NCBI RefSeq assembly: GCF_017571495.1
Contig: NZ_JAGETZ010000003.1
Span: 1-64,000, forward strand
Source: Hymenobacter negativus
Lineage (GTDB): Bacteria; Bacteroidota; Bacteroidia; Cytophagales; Hymenobacteraceae
Direction of reading: 5' to 3'
DNA: 64,000 nucleotides
The notes under the pieces are model-generated. The model saw nothing but the letters and a program-made list of their open reading frames with translations. It was not told the origin of the DNA and searched no databases. Below, in pieces: positions 61,701 to 64,000 of this stretch. Position 1 is the stretch's first letter; each line of letters opens with the position of its first letter. The translations under genes were made by a program, and so were the position numbers.

Positions 61701-63151
61701 CTGGGGTGCTGACTTCAGTTGATGTATACCCCACCTCGGCCAGTCCGCTTACCATTCGCCTCTACCGCGTGAGCGGCAGCCAGCCTGGGGGTAATGTTAC
61801 CGCCGTAGCGGGGTCGGATGTCACCATCACGCCTACCGCCACCCAGGTAGGCACGCGCGTCACAGTGCCGCTGAACTACCCCCTCGCGGCGGGCGACTAC
61901 AAGCTGGCCACCAGCGTGGGCGGGCTCGGGCGTTTCAGCACCTACACCGGTACATACCCGCTCACTTCGGTAGGTGGCATCATCTCGGTGAAGGGCTCGT
62001 ACACGCTTTCCATCTCAACTTCCTACAGCAATACGACTTACAATAGCTTTTTCAACCTCACATATCGGACGGAATGCGTGGGCACTACCCGCACCCCCAT
62101 TCAGGTAAACGTAACGCCGGGCCTAGTAGCCTCGCTGCCTGCTGCCACTGCCAACAGCTGCGGCCTCACACCCTATCAGCTGGCGGGCGCCATCGCGGGT
62201 ACTGCCACCGGTGCCACCTACACCAGCAGCGGCACGGGCACCTTCGCTCCCAATGCCACTACCCTCAACGCCACCTATACGCCTTCGGCCGCCGACCTGG
62301 CCGCCGGCACCGTGACCCTGACCCTGACGCCCACCGGCCCGACTACCACCTGCATTGCGCCGGGCCAGGTGATGCTCACGCTCGTTACGCCACCTAACCC
62401 GGCGTTTAGCTACCCGGCTGGTACGTATTGCACCGGCTCGGCCGCCCCGGTTGCGCCGGTGCTGGCCACCGGGGCCGTAGCGGGCACCTTCACCACTTCC
62501 GGCTCGGGCCTGCGCATCGACCCGGTGACGGGCGTTATCAACCTGGCTGCCACCACTGGCACGGGTACCTACACCATCACCAACACGGTGACTACCTCGA
62601 ATGTGTGCAGCGGGGCAACGTCGACGGCTACCATTACTATTGCCCCCGGCGTTGCCACGCCCACGCTCACCGCCCAGCCCCAGCCCGGCGGCGGGGTGCA
62701 GCTGAGTACCAACCCGGTAGGAGGTGTGCAGTACCAGTTTTTTGTGAATGGCGTGGCCGTAGGGCCGCCCAGTGCCAGCTTCTCGGTGCTGGTGCCTAAT
62801 GTGCCGACGAATGCCAGCTACACGGTGGTGCTGGTGGTGCCCGGCGGCTGCTCGTCGGCGCCCTCGAGCCCGGTACTGGTAACTGCCACTGCCACCGCCA
62901 GTCTGAATGGGGTGAGCCTGCGCGTATATCCGAACCCAACCACGGACGGCCTCCTGACCCTGGAGCTGAATGGCCCGCGTGCCAAAGCTTCCCAGCTCAC
63001 GGTCCTGAATGCGCTGGGCCAGTTGGTACACACTGGCCCGGTCCCAGCCGGTACTGTCACCCTGCATCTGAGTCGGCTAGCAGCGGGCGTTTACACCATC
63101 CGGGTGCAAACGGCCGAAGGTGTGCTGACGCAGCGCATTGTGCGGGAGTAG
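58739..63151 (+). CDS. Large T9SS-exported surface protein with right-handed beta-helix
   Basis: A 1470-residue protein; ATGs at 58739 and 58790 are both possible, the latter giving a tidier signal peptide (MPGKRLMAGVGLLLASLTAQAQ). Residues about 40-225 form a beta-sandwich (FDETFEGATNSF, FDWKAGGESVFDYLQVF). About 235-690 is a parallel beta-helix with short Asn-rich turns (NNLVIDATGG, NTGNVIRNNNFRDFYTYGIYTGYQ, IYNNTIVSDD) ending RGAAPDLGAVEF. About 690-1390 contains Ig-like domains. The end is a type A T9SS sorting domain (LRVYPNPTTDGLLTLEL, LTVLNALGQLVH, AAGVYTIRVQTAEG, QRIVRE). It could be an adhesin or a glycan-active surface protein; no catalytic motif is evident. Confidence 0.88.
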   Translation: MHKPLFCGHQQVLAQLLMPGKRLMAGVGLLLASLTAQAQTTTVFDETFEGATNSFTAANSGSVNQWFVGAVGGNGPTTAGTRAAFVSNDGGVTNAYTLGTAAITHLYRDVTFPAGQGAVQVSFDWKAGGESVFDYLQVFIVPATVTPIAGTSFTSGTAGVVQLGDNLNLQSAFGRTTFPLPPSVAGTTQRLVFTWRNDAGGGAQPPVALDNITVTARVAAPLSGAYTINSAQATAGTNFTSFTDAAAALNLDGVSGPVTFAVSGGPYIEQLQLAQIPGASATNTVVVNGGGRTIQYAPGDAFRRAVVQLNGTDYTTINNLVIDATGGGTPGTYGYGVLLTNAADNDRITNCTINAGLSSTSTNFAGIVVNGATSSATTPGNSANSMTLEGNTVNGGYYSLSLFGNSTTALNTGNVIRNNNFRDFYTYGIYTGYQDGAQFVGNDISRPLRTSPGAYYGIYTFGGSRGQAIEKNRFHDPYTGNPTSTNLVYGVYVVTSTGGTATTPNDVVNNAFYNLNGNGLEYLIYNSASAYVRIYNNTIVSDDQAATTSAVTYGIYNTGANTDVKNNIVSISRTGSGLKYALYYTVATASNYNDLYTPTGNVGYYNATFATLANWQTANGAAFDQNSISADPVFAGASAGNLQPDNVLLNNVGTPLARVTEDISGTPRGAAPDLGAVEFTALAVDVAPVSLLGPAAGAGCFGPAEAIIVQVRNNGTAALNFASNPATVTVVATWPGGTTQTFTGTVASGTLASGATQAVTLTGTLDMTALGSYSFAITATVTGDLNSGNNLLPTATTRTTIVPIAGTLASGVLSLCGSGTAGLALTGAAGGNLQYQTSPDNVTFTDIVGATAATYTTPTLTTTTYYRVRSTCNANTVYSNAVPVTVNNPVISAAPSPLNTCAGATALLSATVPAGISVRYFAAAAGGTAVGTGNPFTTPVLTANATYYAEAFAATTSVAGLADNSSANGTFSQSTLTDYALGFAVTQAGVLTSVDVYPTSASPLTIRLYRVSGSQPGGNVTAVAGSDVTITPTATQVGTRVTVPLNYPLAAGDYKLATSVGGLGRFSTYTGTYPLTSVGGIISVKGSYTLSISTSYSNTTYNSFFNLTYRTECVGTTRTPIQVNVTPGLVASLPAATANSCGLTPYQLAGAIAGTATGATYTSSGTGTFAPNATTLNATYTPSAADLAAGTVTLTLTPTGPTTTCIAPGQVMLTLVTPPNPAFSYPAGTYCTGSAAPVAPVLATGAVAGTFTTSGSGLRIDPVTGVINLAATTGTGTYTITNTVTTSNVCSGATSTATITIAPGVATPTLTAQPQPGGGVQLSTNPVGGVQYQFFVNGVAVGPPSASFSVLVPNVPTNASYTVVLVVPGGCSSAPSSPVLVTATATASLNGVSLRVYPNPTTDGLLTLELNGPRAKASQLTVLNALGQLVHTGPVPAGTVTLHLSRLAAGVYTIRVQTAEGVLTQRIVRE

Positions 63152-63171
63152 AACCCTTTAGGGTTAATTTG

Positions 63172-63206
63172 AAAAGTCCCGCTGGCTGGTGCTGGCGGGA
63201 CTTTTT
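63172..63206. terminator. Bidirectional terminator
   Basis: An 11-bp stem (AAAAGTCCCGC / GCGGGACTTTT, 63172-63182 and 63195-63205) with A- and T-runs on both sides, placed between two convergent genes. Confidence 0.85.
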
Positions 63207-63243
63207 CGCTTCCGGCCAACCCATCCGGACACGCGCCTGGACT

Positions 63244-64000
63244 CTACTTCGTGATGGGTAGTAAGAAAGCTTCCAGCGCAGCCAGGGTTTCTGTTGGAGC
63301 GCTCAGGTGGGGGCAATGTCCCATGGCCTGTAGCTGCACCAGGGTGCCCTGGGGCAGGTGGTGCAGCAGGTACGCGGCCACTTCGGGCGGTACGGCGATG
63401 TCGTGCGTGCATTGGAGCACCAGCGTTGGCAGGTTTAGCCGGGCCACATCGGCGCGGTTGTCGGCCAGGAATGTTACGCGGGCCAGCTGGCAGGCTACGG
63501 TCGGGTTCATCTCGCAGAAGAAGCCCGCCAGCTCCTCCATGGCCGAGGCCGCATTGGTGGGGCCCATTAGCAGGCTGGCAAAGGGATTGGCCCAGCTGTG
63601 GTCGGCGGCATCAAACAGGGTCAGCAGCTGTTCCACGTCGGCTAGGTCGAAGCCACCGCGGTAGCCCGGCTCGTTCAGGTAGCAGGGCGAAGCCGCCACC
63701 AGCACCACTTTGGTAAAGTGCTCGGGGGCCGCATTAGCTGCCAGCATGGCAATGGTGGCACCCACCGAATGCCCGATAATAGTCGCCCCTTGCAAATCCA
63801 GGGCCCGGCAAATATCCACCACATCCTGGGCGTACCCGTCCAGGCTAGCGTATTTCGTGGGGTCATAAGCCGCTAGGTCGGCCCCGCCGGTGCCGATGTA
63901 GTCGAATAGCACCAGCTGGTAGTTGGTAGCCAGGGCCGCCGTGAGGTAGCGCCACACGTGCTGGTTGCAGCCAAAGCCATTGCAGAACAAAAGCGGCGGC
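63244..64000 (-). CDS. RsbQ-like alpha/beta hydrolase, 5' end outside the window
   Basis: About 250 residues are visible; the frame stays open to the window edge (PPLLFCNGFG at the edge), so the start is missing. It has the oxyanion region FCNGFGCNQHVWRYL, the nucleophile elbow IIGHSVGATIAML, the acid in LQCTHDIAVPPEVA and the His in MGHCPHLSAPTET. The FCNGFGCNQxVW start and the lid sequence match RsbQ/KAI2-type hydrolases. In Bacillus RsbQ works with RsbP in energy-stress signalling; in Bacteroidota this type is often near PAS or phosphatase genes, which would lie outside the window. Confidence 0.85.
   Translation of the reverse strand, partial: PPLLFCNGFGCNQHVWRYLTAALATNYQLVLFDYIGTGGADLAAYDPTKYASLDGYAQDVVDICRALDLQGATIIGHSVGATIAMLAANAAPEHFTKVVLVAASPCYLNEPGYRGGFDLADVEQLLTLFDAADHSWANPFASLLMGPTNAASAMEELAGFFCEMNPTVACQLARVTFLADNRADVARLNLPTLVLQCTHDIAVPPEVAAYLLHHLPQGTLVQLQAMGHCPHLSAPTETLAALEAFLLPITK

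Overview
The window comes from a GC-rich (about 60%) member of the Bacteroidota, most likely Hymenobacter or a close relative in the Cytophagales. The evidence is a SusC/SusD pair, several proteins with type IX secretion (T9SS) C-terminal sorting domains, many lipoproteins with Bacteroidota-style lipoboxes, promoter elements of the TAnnTTTG type, and the near absence of Shine-Dalgarno sequences. The genus is an inference from general protein style; no rRNA or housekeeping marker is present.

Positions 1-8950 are accessory and decaying. They hold small orphan proteins, a broken Cys-rich secreted protein, and a T9SS-exported protein gene (2810-4762) split by an IS3-family element (3469-4612) that is itself frameshifted. 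A second, much more decayed copy of the same element lies at about 6203-6700. A compact candidate small RNA with its own promoter and terminator is at 5868-6019. Fragments of a PqqD-like protein and of an orphan sorting domain follow at 8408-8941. Positions 9045-28900 are ordinary accessory chromosome: a Bcr/CflA-type MFS exporter, three lipoproteins, an AraC/IMPase-like/NAD(P)-binding cluster, an alpha/beta hydrolase convergent with an HxlR regulator, a desaturase plus membrane protein pair, a MXKDX-type repeat protein next to a 65-nt near-perfect hairpin, a DM13 lipoprotein paired with an outer-membrane barrel, and several small conserved unknowns.

Positions 29281-58158 form a large glycan-degradation region. 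A SusC/SusD transporter pair (42240-47036) is followed in the same direction by GH43, GH29, GH127 (frameshifted), GH31 and two different GH51 enzymes. A divergent arm carries a GH43-like protein and a GH105 unsaturated uronyl hydrolase. Further upstream are a DUF2264 protein, a GH2 beta-galactosidase and an unusual BNR-propeller plus GH16 fusion. Together these would import and strip a branched plant polysaccharide rich in L-arabinofuranose, with galactose, fucose, xylose and unsaturated uronic acid also implied. Decorated pectin (RG-I arabinan or arabinogalactan) or an arabinosylated or fucosylated xyloglucan fits; the precise substrate is inference. An AraC regulator with 21-bp-spaced direct repeats in front of a short-chain dehydrogenase gene sits inside this region.

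The window ends with a 1470-residue T9SS-exported beta-helix surface protein and a 5'-truncated (window edge) RsbQ-like alpha/beta hydrolase.
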